From: Diabrotica undecimpunctata | Lineage: Eukaryota > Arthropoda > Insecta > Coleoptera > Chrysomelidae | Assembly: GCF_040954645.1 (NCBI RefSeq) | Contig: NC_092806.1 | Span: 135,980,976 to 136,044,975 of the forward strand | Direction of reading: 5' to 3' | Length of the DNA: 64,000 nt | Part shown: in pieces, positions 21,712 to 32,261 of the stretch | How the letters are laid out: every line of letters starts with the position of its first letter | Position numbering within the stretch: the first letter of the stretch is position 1 | The notes under the pieces: generated by a model | The model's database searches: none | What the model was told of the DNA's origin: nothing | What the model saw: the letters and a program-made list of their open reading frames with translations, nothing else | Made by a program: the position numbers and the translations under genes

Positions 21712-24700
21712 ATGGTTACTGGCAAAAGCCATTGTACGACAACACTTGCCCCTTACCAACCCGACCTGAGGCAGCGTGGTAAGGTATGCCTCGCGACCCC
21801 TTATGAATAAAGGAAAAAGAAAGCCACGGCCCTCATTCTCCGTAGGCCCAACTGACCCCGAGATGGGTAGTTCTCGGGAACCAGTCAGGAGGGCAGAGGG
21901 TGCTAAGAATCTGCGGAGTCTAAACCACTACCCAGCCAGATCAACAACACTATACGTAGCGACCTATAACTGCAGGTCGTTAGCGAACCAGGCAAGACTC
22001 ATAGAGTTAGAAAATGAAGCAGTCAATATTAAATGGGATGTCATCGGAATAAGCGAAGTAAGACGAAAGGACGAAGAGTTAATAGAACTTGAATCGGGCA
22101 ACATCCTCTATCACAAAGGAACAGAAAATGGACGAACAAGTGGAGTGGGGTTCCTAATTAATAAGAAATGGAAGGATAGGATAGTCGACATAGCAAGCAC
22201 CTCAGACAGAGTAGCTAGTCTAAGTCTAAGACTATCCAGAAGATACACCATCCAAATTGTGCAAGTATATGCACCAACCATATCCCACTCCAATGAGGAA
22301 ATAGAGGAATTCTACAATGAAATAACTGAGGTGCTTAACAAGAACAAAAGCCAATTTAAGTATCTAGTCGGGGACTTTAATGCCAAAGTGGGTAAACAAT
22401 CAAATCAAGAACAATGTGTCGGCAACTTTGGCATTGGAGAAAGAAATGAAAGGGGAGAGAGACTGGTTCAATACGCACATTACCAGAACCTCTCAATTGC
22501 CAATACCTATTTTAAGAAGAACCTCAATAGGAAATGGACATAGTTAGCTCCCAATGCAACTACCAAGAACGAAATAGATTTCATCCTAACTAATAAGCTG
22601 AAAACCATAAAGGATGTAAGTGTGCTCAACAAATTCCGAACAGGTAGCGATCACAGACTAATTAGATCTCGGGTCGTTCTAAACACTAAACTAGAAAGAA
22701 TGAAATTACTCCAGAAACCAACTGCAGGGGTAAATATCACTAACCTAAGCAACAACTCGGAACGCTATCAAAATTTAATTCAAGAAAAATTACAAGACCC
22801 AACGAATAGCACACACTTAATGGAAACAATCTTAAATTGCGCCAAAGAAGTTGGAGGATCACAAGCACACAACAGCAATAGAAAACTTTCAGATGAAACA
22901 ACAGCTCTCCTGAAACAACGAAGAGAAATGAAAATTAACTCCAATATTAATAGAATTGAATATACCGAACTGTGCAAAGTAATACGGAAAAAAATCGCAG
23001 AAGATATAAAAACCTACAATGAACGACTTATACAAAATACAATCGAAAACCATAAAAGCTATAGGAAAACCAAGAGGAAGTTGGCAATCGGTAGAAAGCA
23101 AATAATAGCATTGGGAAACAACAACGGAAGGATCACAAATAGGGATGCAATAATAAAACATGTAACCGAATTCTATGAGGGTCTATATAAAGCTCCGGAA
23201 GCACAAGAAATAGGCGAAGAAGAAATTGCGGTTCAAGAAGATGTACCAGATGTTCTCGTGGATGAGGTAGAGGCAGCTCTTAAGAGCATGAAGAACGGCA
23301 AGGCAGCCGGTAATGACGGTGTTACAGCCGAACTTCTAAAGATTGCTGGTAAAACAACTTGGAAAATCCTAGCAAAAATATACACAGACTGCCTAAAATC
23401 GAGACATATTCCAAAAAAGTGGAATTCAGCCAACATAATCCTTATTCACAAGAAAGGTAGCAAGGAAGACATTAGAAATTATAGACCGATCAGCTTGCTA
23501 CCTGTGATATACAAGGTATTCACCAAAATCATTAACAACAGAATACAAAACACACTTGACGCTGCACAACCCCGAGAGCAAGCAGGCTTTAGAAGTGGCT
23601 TCAGCACAATGGATCATATTCAAACATTAAGGGAAGTAATGAGCAGAACAAAAGAATATAATCTACCACTGGCGCTAGCATTCATAGACTTCGAGAAAGC
23701 ATTTGACTCCGTATACCCAAGAGCAGTCATAGAAGCTCTTATCGACCAAGGAGTAGATAAACCATATGTCGAAACGCTAGCAAATATATACAAAGAGGCC
23801 ACAGCTAGAGTAAGCATATATGAAAATACCCCAGAATTTCTCACTCAGAAAGGAGTCCGACAAGGAGACACCATATCCCCTAAGCTCTTCACTGCAACCT
23901 TAGAAAATATCTTCCGGAAATTAGACTGGAACAACCAAGGTCTATGTATAGATGGAGAATACCTAAACCATCTTAGATTCGCTGATGACATCATTCTAAT
24001 TGCTAGAAGTCCTGAAGAATTACAACTGCAAATTAATGACCTTAATACAGCCAGCAATGAGGTAGGCCTAAAAATGAACCTAGCAAAGACTAAAATAATG
24101 TGCAATGATCTGATCGCCAACGTGGAAATAAAAATTAATGAAACCTCGCTAGAAGTAGTAGATGAATACATATACCTGGGACAGCTCATACATAAATCGG
24201 GATCACTACTTCCGGAAATCAACAGACGAATAAAACAAGCGTGGTCAGCATTCGGACGAAATTCCATAGTCTTCAAGTCCAAAATGCCACTATACCTCAA
24301 GAAGAGAGTATTTGATCAATGCATATTACCCGTCTTGACATATGGATGTGAAACTTGGATATTAAAGAGAGAAATAACGTCGAAACTCCAAGTAACTCAA
24401 AGAGCAATGGAAAGATGTATGCTAGGGATAACAAAGAGGGATCGTAAAAGAATTGAATGGATACGGAGGCAAACCCAGGTGACTGATGTAATCCAAAGAA
24501 TAAAATCCCTGAAATGGCAATGGGCAGGACATATGGCAAGAAGAACAGATAACAGATGGACCACTAGAACAACTATGTGGTACCCCAGGAACGCTAAGAG
24601 ACCAAAGAGGCGCCCAAATCTCAGATGGGATTATGATATTAGAAAATTAACAGGAACAACGTGGTCTCGAATAGCACAAGATAGAAAAATATGGGCGCAA

Positions 24701-24836
24701 ATGAGCGCAAATTATTACAACAACGTATAACTAAGACATCGTCGAATAATAATAAGAACATAGAATAACTTTGAAATAAGGGAGGCTGCACCGTAATTGG
24801 AAACGGTTGATAAAGCTGCACATGATGATGATGATG

Positions 24837-24838
<2 letters not shown>
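21712..24838 (+). mobile_element. Near full-length RTE-clade LINE
   Basis: A GC-richer block starts near 21712 with a short 5' leader, followed by one long ORF (21776-24730, one nonsense codon) and a ~100 bp 3' tail ending in a (GAT)n repeat at 24821-24838. A single endonuclease-RT ORF of about 980 residues, a very short 3' UTR and a trinucleotide tail are typical of RTE elements. The flanks are TA repeats, so a target-site duplication cannot be recognised. It lies within a LINE ORF1 that it, or the block containing it, interrupted. Confidence 0.8.
21776..24730 (+). pseudogene. RTE endonuclease/reverse transcriptase with a single in-frame TAG
   Basis: Two frames (21776-22543 and 22622-24730) are in phase and separated only by TAG at 22541-22543, where related proteins have a tryptophan (KWTW). 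The joined length is 984 residues. Residues ~60-250 form an apurinic-endonuclease-like domain: YNCRSL, GISEVRRKD, VYAPT, VGDFNAKVG, NEIDFIL, SDHRLI. Residues ~480-750 are the RT: YRPISLLPVIYK, QAGFRSGFS, LAFIDFEKAFDSV, GVRQGDTISP, LRFADDIILI (catalytic FADD). They are followed by the thumb (DEYIYLGQLI) and the C-terminal QWAGHMARR region. The protein would nick target DNA and copy its RNA in place. One point mutation separates it from an open frame, so the copy is young. The Met at 21776 is the first in frame but the true start is unverified. Confidence 0.85.

Positions 24839-24908
<70 letters not shown>
24839..24908. repeat. (TA)n microsatellite after the RTE tail
   Basis: About 70 bp of TA repeats begin directly at the (GAT)n tail of the RTE and end where the LINE ORF1 frame resumes. 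Confidence 0.95.
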
Positions 24909-24911
<3 letters not shown>

Positions 24912-25440
24912 ACTAATAAAAACGTATTAGATAAACTTGTAAAATCTCACCCTACCATACAAAATCGGCTCCCTAACTTTAAACATACGTAAAATCGTTT
25001 CTCCTACAAAGATCCAATCTTAATATCCAATATCTCCCCGTGTATCCCACATGAAAGTATCGAAACCGCTGTTAAAATCCTAGGTATAAAAATTGTTTCC
25101 CCAGTATCATTTTTTAAAGCAGGCATTCCGGGGGAGGAATTCTCATATATTCTTAGCTTAAGGAGACAAGTTTACGTGTTTCCGCCCTCCGAAACTTTTG
25201 AGCTTCAAACCTCTCTTGTGCTGTCTTACGAGGATAATGAAAACCGCATCTTCCTTTCTACTGACAAAATGGAATGTTTCATCTGTAAAAGATCAGGGCG
25301 TGTCGCTTCAAATTGCACAAATCCACCAGAAAGTACCTCTTGTTTCAAGAGGTTTGAATACAATAAAAATAATTTCACTAAACCCTGGCTATGCATTCAC
25401 TGTTAACATATGTCGATTTTTTCATAATTACGTTAAATCC
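24909..25440 (+). pseudogene. LINE ORF1 (gag-like), 3' half with a zinc knuckle
   Basis: The plus strand continues the frame lost at 20962: LTNKNVLDKLVKSHPTIQ, then a stop-containing stretch. From 25176 it reads FPPSETFELQTSLVLSYED and the CCHC-like segment CFICKRSGRVASNCTNP (about 25273-25325). Zinc knuckles of this kind bind RNA in ORF1 proteins of I/Jockey-type LINEs. Stops and frame changes show it is dead. No endonuclease/RT ORF2 follows, so the element is 3'-truncated or rearranged. Confidence 0.6.
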
Positions 25441-26483
25441 AGAGGTAGCTACGGAAAAATGACATCAAATTAATAATATTGTCAGTTAATGTCAAATGTA
25501 TTTTGTAATATTGTGAAGCTTTTTGCTGTTTGTGGATTGTACAATGAGTCGAGGTAAAGTTATCGATGAGAAAATTTGTTCAATAATTATTGGATTTTAA
25601 TTCTGGAAAATTCAATTCAAAAATTTCGAATATGTTTTAATTTTGCCAAAATTTAATTTTCTTATTAATCTAACGTTGGGCCAACTGATATGGGAAGGGT
25701 CTCGTATACCTTCCAGGTCGCCCATCGGTTAATCTTATCCATTTAGCACTCCCACTTTCCGTGTGAGTTTCGACTTAATGTCTTCTTACCTCCGCTATGA
25801 AATTAGCACTCGTCTCCGAGTGTTGTATTGTGATCGTGCTATATTTTCTGCCCTCTTAGGGCTATTTCTTTTTTATGAACGATACCATTTATTTTTTACT
25901 GATATGTTTTTGTATTTGTGATATATTTCATAGTTGTACGTTCTTCTCTAGACTCTGAGGGAAGTAGTAAGTGTAAAACATTTTTACAAAACATAAAAAA
26001 CTGATATACTAAATTAATACGTAGCTTTATCTTCAAAATTATCGACTTTTACCCCCAAAAATATTTACCTGGCGTACCCATCGAACGTTTTCACCCTTTA
26101 TAGGTGGACTAAGGTTTATTGCCTAATAAATTAATATATGAAAAGAATTACGAGTTATGGAAAGTTATTTACGGAGTAGTAAGTTTTGTCTGACAAATAA
26201 ATTATTCAGTATATACGCAATAAGTCTAGATCTTCCAAACAAAACAATCTAATCTGCATAGGTACAGTTCGACGCGTTTTGAAAATTACATCACCATATC
26301 CCATAGGGTATTTACATAAAATAACAGAGAGTCTACGCATATTTGAATTTCATATTGTAAAACTAGAAAAATAAAAATTAGATAACTTTGATTGATAAAC
26401 AATTAATTGCTTGGTTACTTGCTTTGAAATTATAGGTATATAGATGGAAGGAAAATTTATTTGGTCGTCAGTAAGGTGCAGCG
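25441..26483. other. AT-rich DNA, no supported gene
   Basis: A GC-richer block at about 25675-25860 looks like part of a dispersed repeat, but I cannot assign it. No coding frame is supported. Confidence 0.35.
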
Positions 26484-26572
<89 letters not shown>

Positions 26573-26588
26573 CTATATATATATATAC

Positions 26589-26657
<69 letters not shown>

Positions 26658-26665
26658 ATATATAT
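26484..26665. repeat. Long (TA)n microsatellite
   Basis: About 180 bp of TA repeats with scattered single-base changes. Confidence 0.95.
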
Positions 26666-26792
26666 CAAGAAAAGGAGTAAGACCGTTAATTCAATATAAA
26701 TTAAGGATCACTCGAAGAGTGGTGGGTTTTTCGGTCAAAAGGTGGAGAAAAAAGACAAAGAAGGTGGCTACTTCATCCATTTATTTGAAGAA

Positions 26793-26823
26793 TTATCGCT
26801 ATCTAATTAGAAAGCATCATCAG
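26793..26823 (-). ncRNA. Degenerate hammerhead-like core
   Basis: On the minus strand CTGATGA (26823-26817) is followed by a hairpin, GCTTTCTAATTAGATAGC (26815-26798), whose arms pair except for one U-U mismatch, and then by GATAA instead of GAAA. The order matches CUGANGA - stem II - GAAA with one substitution in the last box. It is probably an inactivated relative of the cores at 6028 and 29579. Confidence 0.35.
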
Positions 26824-26880
26824 TTCATCTAAAAAGAATAATATGAAAAACCAAACATCCATAAAGAGGTTAATACAAAC

Positions 26881-26883
<3 letters not shown>

Positions 26884-26927
<44 letters not shown>
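26884..26927. repeat. (TA)n microsatellite
   Basis: A short TA run into which the mariner element at 26928 appears to have inserted. Confidence 0.9.
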
Positions 26928-26931
<4 letters not shown>

Positions 26932-28959
26932 GGTGGCGCACCGAAAACGAAACAGATGCATTTACTGGCAGATGATTCCTTTTAAAAAAAAACGCTTGGA
27001 CCCTTCGATTTTGTTATCGAGGGGGAAACAAAATTGGCATAAAATCACATTAACATTTGCAGCCCCCTAAGCGGGGATGGCACCATCCCTAAAATCTTAA
27101 ATGGAAAGGGGGGTCGAATGATCCATCATTTAAAAGGTCTTTTAACTCCCTTTACAATGATGTAAAATTCATGTACTTCAATTCAGTAGTTTAGGAGATT
27201 TATTGATTTAAAGTTTAAATACATCATCGTAAGAGGAGATCAATACATAGCAGCAAAGTTGTTAAAAAATAAAGAATGAACTGACCTGTCAGCCGAGTAA
27301 ATGTTGAAAATGACCACCATTACTTTCCATGCAATAATAAAGATTTTGCTGAAAACGTTGCCGGACATTTTGCAATATTTGAGGAGTAATTTGATAGCAC
27401 TCATTCACAATTCTTTGTCGTAAATCTTCTAAGGATGTTGGCTGAGTAGCATAGATTTTGCATTTTAAGTAACCCCACAAAAAGAAATCCAAAGGTGATA
27501 AATCTGGCGATCTTGGGGGCCATTCAACGGCACCTCTTCTACCAATCCATTGACCTGGAAAGGTCTGATCTAAATAATGCCGAACTCTTAATGCGTAATG
27601 TGGTGGGGCATCATCCTGTTGGAACATCAACATATTCTCAACGTATCCACCATCATTTTGATTTTCAATTATATCTGTTAGCGCAGGATCTATGGCATTT
27701 TGCAGTAATTCCAAATACATTTTACCAGTCAAATTTCCAGGTAAGAAAAAAGGACCAACCAAATGGTCGCCAAAAATGCCAGCCCAAACATTAAATTTTT
27801 GTGGCTGCTGTGTGTATACCTCATGGTAAATTCTGGGATTAGAGTCCGACCAATATCGACAACTATGACGATTTACTTCGCCATTTAAAAAAAAGGAACA
27901 TTCGTCGGAATGTTCGTTTCGTCGCATTCGTTAAATAAAAATTGTTCATCGTTTGTAATTCGTTATACACTCATAACTTCACAAAATTCTAATCGCTTAT
28001 CAAAATCGTCTTCATTAGGTTCTTGTACAAGGTGAATTTTATACGGATGAAAATTATGGGCCTTTGGAATTCGTTGGATAGTACGTCGACTAACACCACA
28101 CGAAGTTTGCAATTTGCGGGTACTTAATGTAGGATCTACAATAACTTGCCCTAAAACCCCCACTTCTGTTGCTTCGTTCCTTATAGGATTTTCAATATTA
28201 CGTTTTTTATTGGCGACTGATCCAGTTTCCCGAAATTTAGCTACAAGTTCTAGAACATATTTTCGGTGCACATTATTGTTCTCATGTCGCTCATTAAAAA
28301 TTTGTGCTGTTCTATTAGCGCACTGATTATTTCCGAAAAATATTTCAATAATTTCAACCCTTTCTGCGGTGGAATATACCATGGTTAATTTATGTATAAA
28401 GCGATAAATGATATTTTAACAACAAAGATTGCTCAAATCAATCGCAAACTAATGTACTATTTCCTATTTAAAATAAGTACGTGGCATTCTCTACTTATCT
28501 TTCTTCAAGAAACAACTTTTTTGTCACAAAGGACATTTCAATTGCTATTTTTATTATTAATAAACCATGGGCGTAGTAAATAAAAGCATTTACTTATCAA
28601 GAAAATGCTTTTACTCGAATTTCTTCGGAAAGAAGTACAAACTAATTTGATGTACCTATTAAAGTCTACTGTAAACTTTAAATCAATAAATCTCCAAAAC
28701 TACTGAATTGAATACATGAATTTTACATCATTATAAAGGGAGTTGAAAGACCTTTCAAATAATGGATAATTCGATTCCCCTTTTCATTTAAGATTTTAGG
28801 GATGATGCCACCTCCGCTTAAGGGGCTGCAAATATTAAAGTGATTTTATGCCAATTTTGTGTCCCCCTCGAAAACAAAATCGACATGTCCGAGCGTTTTT
28901 TCAAAAAAGGAATCATCTGCCAGTAAATGCCTCTGTTTCGTTTTCGGTGCGCCACACTA
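26928..28959 (-). mobile_element. Mariner-superfamily transposon with 290 bp terminal inverted repeats
   Basis: The left repeat (about 26929-27218) and right repeat (28672-28958) are inverted copies over their whole length. They share GTGGCGCACCGAAAACGAAA at the ends and TTTATTGATTTAAAGTTTA at the inner edge. The flanks are TA-rich, as expected for TA target duplication. The only gene inside is the minus-strand transposase at 27289-28382. The inverted repeats are about ten times longer than those of classical mariner elements. The arms differ at roughly one site in ten or so by eye. Confidence 0.85.
27289..28382 (-). pseudogene. Mariner transposase, DD41D-like, one frameshift plus stop
   Basis: The N-terminal part (28382-27963, 139 residues) is a helix-turn-helix domain: ERVEIIEIFFGNNQCANRTA and then STRKLQTSCGVSRRTIQRI. 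The C-terminal part (27927-27289, 212 residues) is the DDE/D nuclease: FFLNGEVNRH and YWSDSNP, then KFNVWAGIFGDHLVGPFF, MFQQDDAPPHYALRVRHYL and WPPRSPDLSPLDFFLWGYLK. Between the QQD aspartate and the PLD aspartate lie 41 residues. This suggests the DD41D (rosa-like) lineage and not DD34D mariner. The two halves are out of phase near 27945 and a TGA lies in the gap, so the copy is inactive although each half is well preserved. Confidence 0.75.
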
Positions 28960-29061
28960 TATATATATTTCAAATTATTTTTGGACCGTACTGTTTTAAA
29001 TATTGATTTATAGTATCAGCAATCGGTCAGGAAATAAAACTCTATTTGTTCAGTCTCAATA

Positions 29062-29089
29062 TTTCGTCACGATTTTGTGACTTCTTCAG
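29062..29089 (-). ncRNA. Hammerhead-like core, left arm
   Basis: On the minus strand it reads CTGAAGA (29089-29083), stem II GTCAC (29081-29077) pairing with GTGAC (29070-29066) around AAAATC, then GAAA (29065-29062). The core is identical to that of the right arm. Stem III and the cleavage-site strand are not resolved. Confidence 0.55.
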
Positions 29090-29578
29090 GAGAAAACTGT
29101 AAATTTATTAGAATAATTAATTATTATATGTAAACACAGTGAATATTTTAATACTTACAACTATAAGAATAAAAATTTAAATTTTTTTAGCATATCTAAA
29201 TAAATGACATATTTGTTTGATTTTATTTAGGAGTTATGGTAACCGCAATATTTTATAGAGTGAATTCCCATTGTACAATTTTTAGTGAGTAGGTTAAAAT
29301 AAACAATTACTATGACACTATTATCCATATTATAATGTGGAAATAAGTTGTTATATCGTAATTGTTTATTTTAACCTACTCACTAAAAATTGTACAATGG
29401 GAATTCACTCTATAAAATATTGCGGTTACCATAACTCCTAAATAAAATCAAACAAATATGGCATTTATTTAGATATGCTAAAAAAATTTTAATTTTTATT
29501 CTTATAGTTGTAAGTATAAAAATATTCACTGTGTTTACATATAATAAATAATTATTCTAATAAATTTACAGTTTTCTC

Positions 29579-29606
29579 CTGAAGAAGTCACAAAATCGTG
29601 ACGAAA
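29579..29606 (+). ncRNA. Hammerhead-like core, right arm
   Basis: CTGAAGA (29579-29585), stem II GTCAC (29587-29591) pairing with GTGAC (29598-29602) around a 6 nt loop, then GAAA (29603-29606). All core boxes match the hammerhead consensus. The stem III and cleavage context could not be confirmed by eye. Confidence 0.55.
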
Positions 29607-29699
29607 TATTAAGACTGAACAAATAGAGTTTTATTTCCTGACCGATTGCTGATACTATAAATCAATATATATACATATATGTATTATACAGATAACACC

Positions 29700-29861
29700 G
29701 GTTTTTATCTTGTTCATTCAAACTGTTGCGCTTGAAATAGTTATTTCTGAGTGGAACATGACATACTTCAATCCTTTCGTTTACAATTAGTAATTCTCCC
29801 TTTTTATCTTGTTCATTCAAACTGTTGCGCTTAAAATAGTTTTTTCTAAGTGAAACAGGAC
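29700..29861. repeat. 101 bp-spaced direct duplication
   Basis: TTTTTATCTTGTTCATTCAA begins at about 29702 and again at about 29803, each followed by a similar ~60 bp. A 93-codon minus-strand frame (29662-29943) consequently contains the peptide NYFKRNSLNEQDK twice. No known family is recognised, and whether it is coding is uncertain. Confidence 0.6.
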
Positions 29862-29943
29862 TTGAACCATTTACTTCGTAATCTGTAGACTCCGAAGTGT
29901 ATCTTTGCCAATCGACTGGGTCATCAAGTAGATTTTGTCTCAA

Positions 29944-30652
29944 TAATCTTTTATTTCACCTCCAATTATGTTTTACAATAGTGCATATTTAGGCCCATTT
30001 TTAATATGTCCAAAATCATGGACACTTATTTTTTTTAATAGTGGTAATTACTTCACCTTTCGAATTATATGGCGCTATTCACATTCTTAATATTGTCATT
30101 ACTTATAATATTCTTAGCATATGCCGATAGCACAATCTTGCCATGGAAGTTCCAATGCCATGGAAGTAAATCAAGTTCAATAATTTTTATCGTTAAGCCA
30201 TTTATATTCTTTCCGTCAAATTGTTTTTAAAGTAAATGAACCTATTATACTTTTAAAATTTGTTGCTCGTCCTGTATTCGAATCCCATGGAAGCAATAAA
30301 AAAAATGAAATAGAGCCCGCTTTCCAAATAAAAGAAAAGAGGATGACTCGAGACACTATATTCAGGATTATATAAGGGCCGTTGTCATATTTTTTCTGTG
30401 CGCCTTTCCTAAAAAAGGATATACGTTTTGTCATTACAACGGGTCGCGAATAAAAAAAGCTGATGTTATGACTTGGAGATGAGATACCAAAATAAAATGA
30501 AATATTAAGTTTATATTTGCAAACGACGTAACTTAGAAATGTTTTGATTATTATCAAGCAAATGCCGTGTTAAGTGGTTTTTGTGGTTTTTATGTCCGAC
30601 AATTTGTATATTATAATATTATATATTCCGTTTAATTTGACTATCTCTTTAT

Positions 30653-30655
<3 letters not shown>
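29944..30655. other. AT-rich DNA, no supported gene
   Basis: An open frame at 30216-30557 (minus, 113 codons) shows no motif. I see no other structure here. Confidence 0.35.
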
Positions 30656-30726
<71 letters not shown>

Positions 30727-30740
30727 TATATATATACATA
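30656..30740. repeat. (TA)n microsatellite
   Basis: About 85 bp of TA repeats. Confidence 0.95.
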
Positions 30741-30959
30741 TAAAAGGAAAATGAAAAGGTCAATTTCAATAGCAAGGAAAATCACAAAAGTACTAGTGAG
30801 AGAGTTGTCGGACAACTTAAGTTAAAGAAGAAAACAAATGGATATTACTATTTTATTTCTTTATTGAAACACATTTTGCGTATAACTTTATACACATCAC
30901 TAGTTTTTAATGTAAAACAAAAAGTGTTCGCTGATAGACTTACATGTAAATGAGGGACT

Positions 30960-31310
30960 TCTTCTTCTTAAGGTACCTTCTTCATTACTGAAGGTTGGGG
31001 ATAATTAGAGCAAATTTCTCTCTATCTTGTTATCTTGTTCTCAATTATCGATGGGTGTCCAATGGACCTGTCCAGTCTCTTACATGCTTCAGCTTCGAGC
31101 GCTTTTATTGTGCATTTATGCTTCGCAGGAAATAGTTGCATTTTTCTCCTTTGTAAATATGTCCCAGATAACTCGTTTTTCTATTTTTTACAATGTCTAG
31201 AAATGTTCTATTAGTCCCTATTGTTATCAGGACCTCATTGTTGGTCACATGTTCTGACAAGAGATCTTCAATATCCTTCGAAAAACCCAAATATTAATGG
31301 CTTCTATTCT
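30960..31310 (-). pseudogene. RTE-type LINE 3' remnant
   Basis: The minus strand reads SEHVTNNEVLITIGTNRTFL, KNRKTSYLGHIYKGEK and then RDWTGPLDT with broken frames. It matches the C-terminal tail of the RTE-like protein at 38260-39693 (HVTNEEVLRRIGKEREVG, KRKLEYLGHVMR). The 3' end bears a GAAGAAGAAG tail near 30960, like the tail of that element. It is a 5'-truncated, decayed second member of the same family. Confidence 0.65.
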
Positions 31311-31916
31311 CGTCATACTTTTAATTTCAAGATTTCATATTTCTAGTTCGTATAGCGATATGGACCTATGATTTACAAATCGGTAACAGATATCAAGTGA
31401 TATGGTGTAGTTTATTTAAAAAGAAAAGATAGTATACTCTATACTTACTCATATAACCACCTCACGGTCAAGTATCTGTTATCCAGCAACCGAGAGGTTC
31501 TGTTCCATTAGGCTATACTCCATCTTTTATATCAATATTGTAATATTTGCAGGGGGGGTTTAAATGGGGTAGTGATGCGCAAAATATGACGCTGTATTCT
31601 GTTATCGTCATTAACTTCATCTACTCAATTCTGACTCTCACTTACACATGTCGAAACTCTAGAAACCTGAGCAATCCTGTGGAAGATTGTGGTAATTAAC
31701 CCTAGTGGAAAACCAGGTCAATGCTAATAAGAGCGGGACAAATAAATGGTCCCTCCTAAGAATAGGAAGTTCCTTCTAGAAAAAGATGAGTTGTGAATGT
31801 TCAAGGAAAAAAAACTGGACTTACTAAACGACGACGACTGTGCGAGAAAAAGGAACAAGATTTAAGGGTTGTGGAATTATCGAACACTGTACAGATCAGG
31901 AGATCTTCAAAATCTC
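31311..31916. other. No supported gene
   Basis: Mixed AT-rich sequence with a short G run near 31552. Overlapping 61-72 codon frames at 31801-32025 lie in or beside the putative LTR and show no domain. Confidence 0.35.
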
Positions 31917-32152
31917 TGTTATGTATGGTTCTCATGTACGCATATACTTGGCAACGTTGCACTTGGTAAACGGAACCACAAGTGATAGCTGTGACATGAC
32001 AACCAGACATGGAAAACACACTTAGGTTATGGACTCCATGTGAACAAGAATAATAATGGTAATTTATATATCCTTATAAAGCTTAATGAAATCTATCGTA
32101 AGTAGCTTTATGTTATATTATGTCGCACAGTCCTAAAGAGGCATACATTACA
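31917..32152 (+). repeat. Putative 5' LTR of a Ty3/gypsy element
   Basis: The stretch begins TGTTATG and ends ATTACA, giving the TGT...ACA ends typical of LTRs. It is followed at once by TGGTGGCAGCGG, a TGG-starting word in the position of a tRNA primer-binding site. A TATAAA-like word occurs near 32076. Gag begins about 110 bp downstream. The 3' LTR is absent, so the repeat cannot be confirmed by its partner. Confidence 0.45.
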
Positions 32153-32261
32153 TGGTGGCAGCGGAAAAGTGACGATAGGTTAAGTTGTGTTAAAACCAAT
32201 GCATGTGAAAAAACCTATAAAAAATATACATAAGGAGCTATACTGTGCTCGAATTAAGATG

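Larger units (their letters stand above)
29001..29667. repeat. 667 bp palindrome: two inverted 310 bp copies of a Penelope-type terminal repeat
   Basis: The left arm (29001-29310) and right arm (29358-29667) are near-identical inverted copies around a 47 bp spacer. Each arm carries a complete hammerhead-like core near its outer end (29062-29089 minus, 29579-29606 plus). Inverted long-terminal-like repeats with hammerhead motifs are a known feature of Penelope-like elements. Assignment here is inference from that architecture, because no coding part lies between the arms. Confidence 0.65.

Noticed and set aside
22111..24539. Minus-strand frames across the RTE element
   Set aside because: They are antisense shadows of the RTE ORF, which carries all the motifs on the plus strand.
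29690..29945. Arrestin or other host exon on the minus strand
   Set aside because: The frame lacks splice sites in the right places and contains a recent duplication; no homology recognised.
30270..30290. TATTCGAATCCC as a possible tRNA T-arm
   Set aside because: No acceptor stem, D-arm or anticodon arm can be folded around it.
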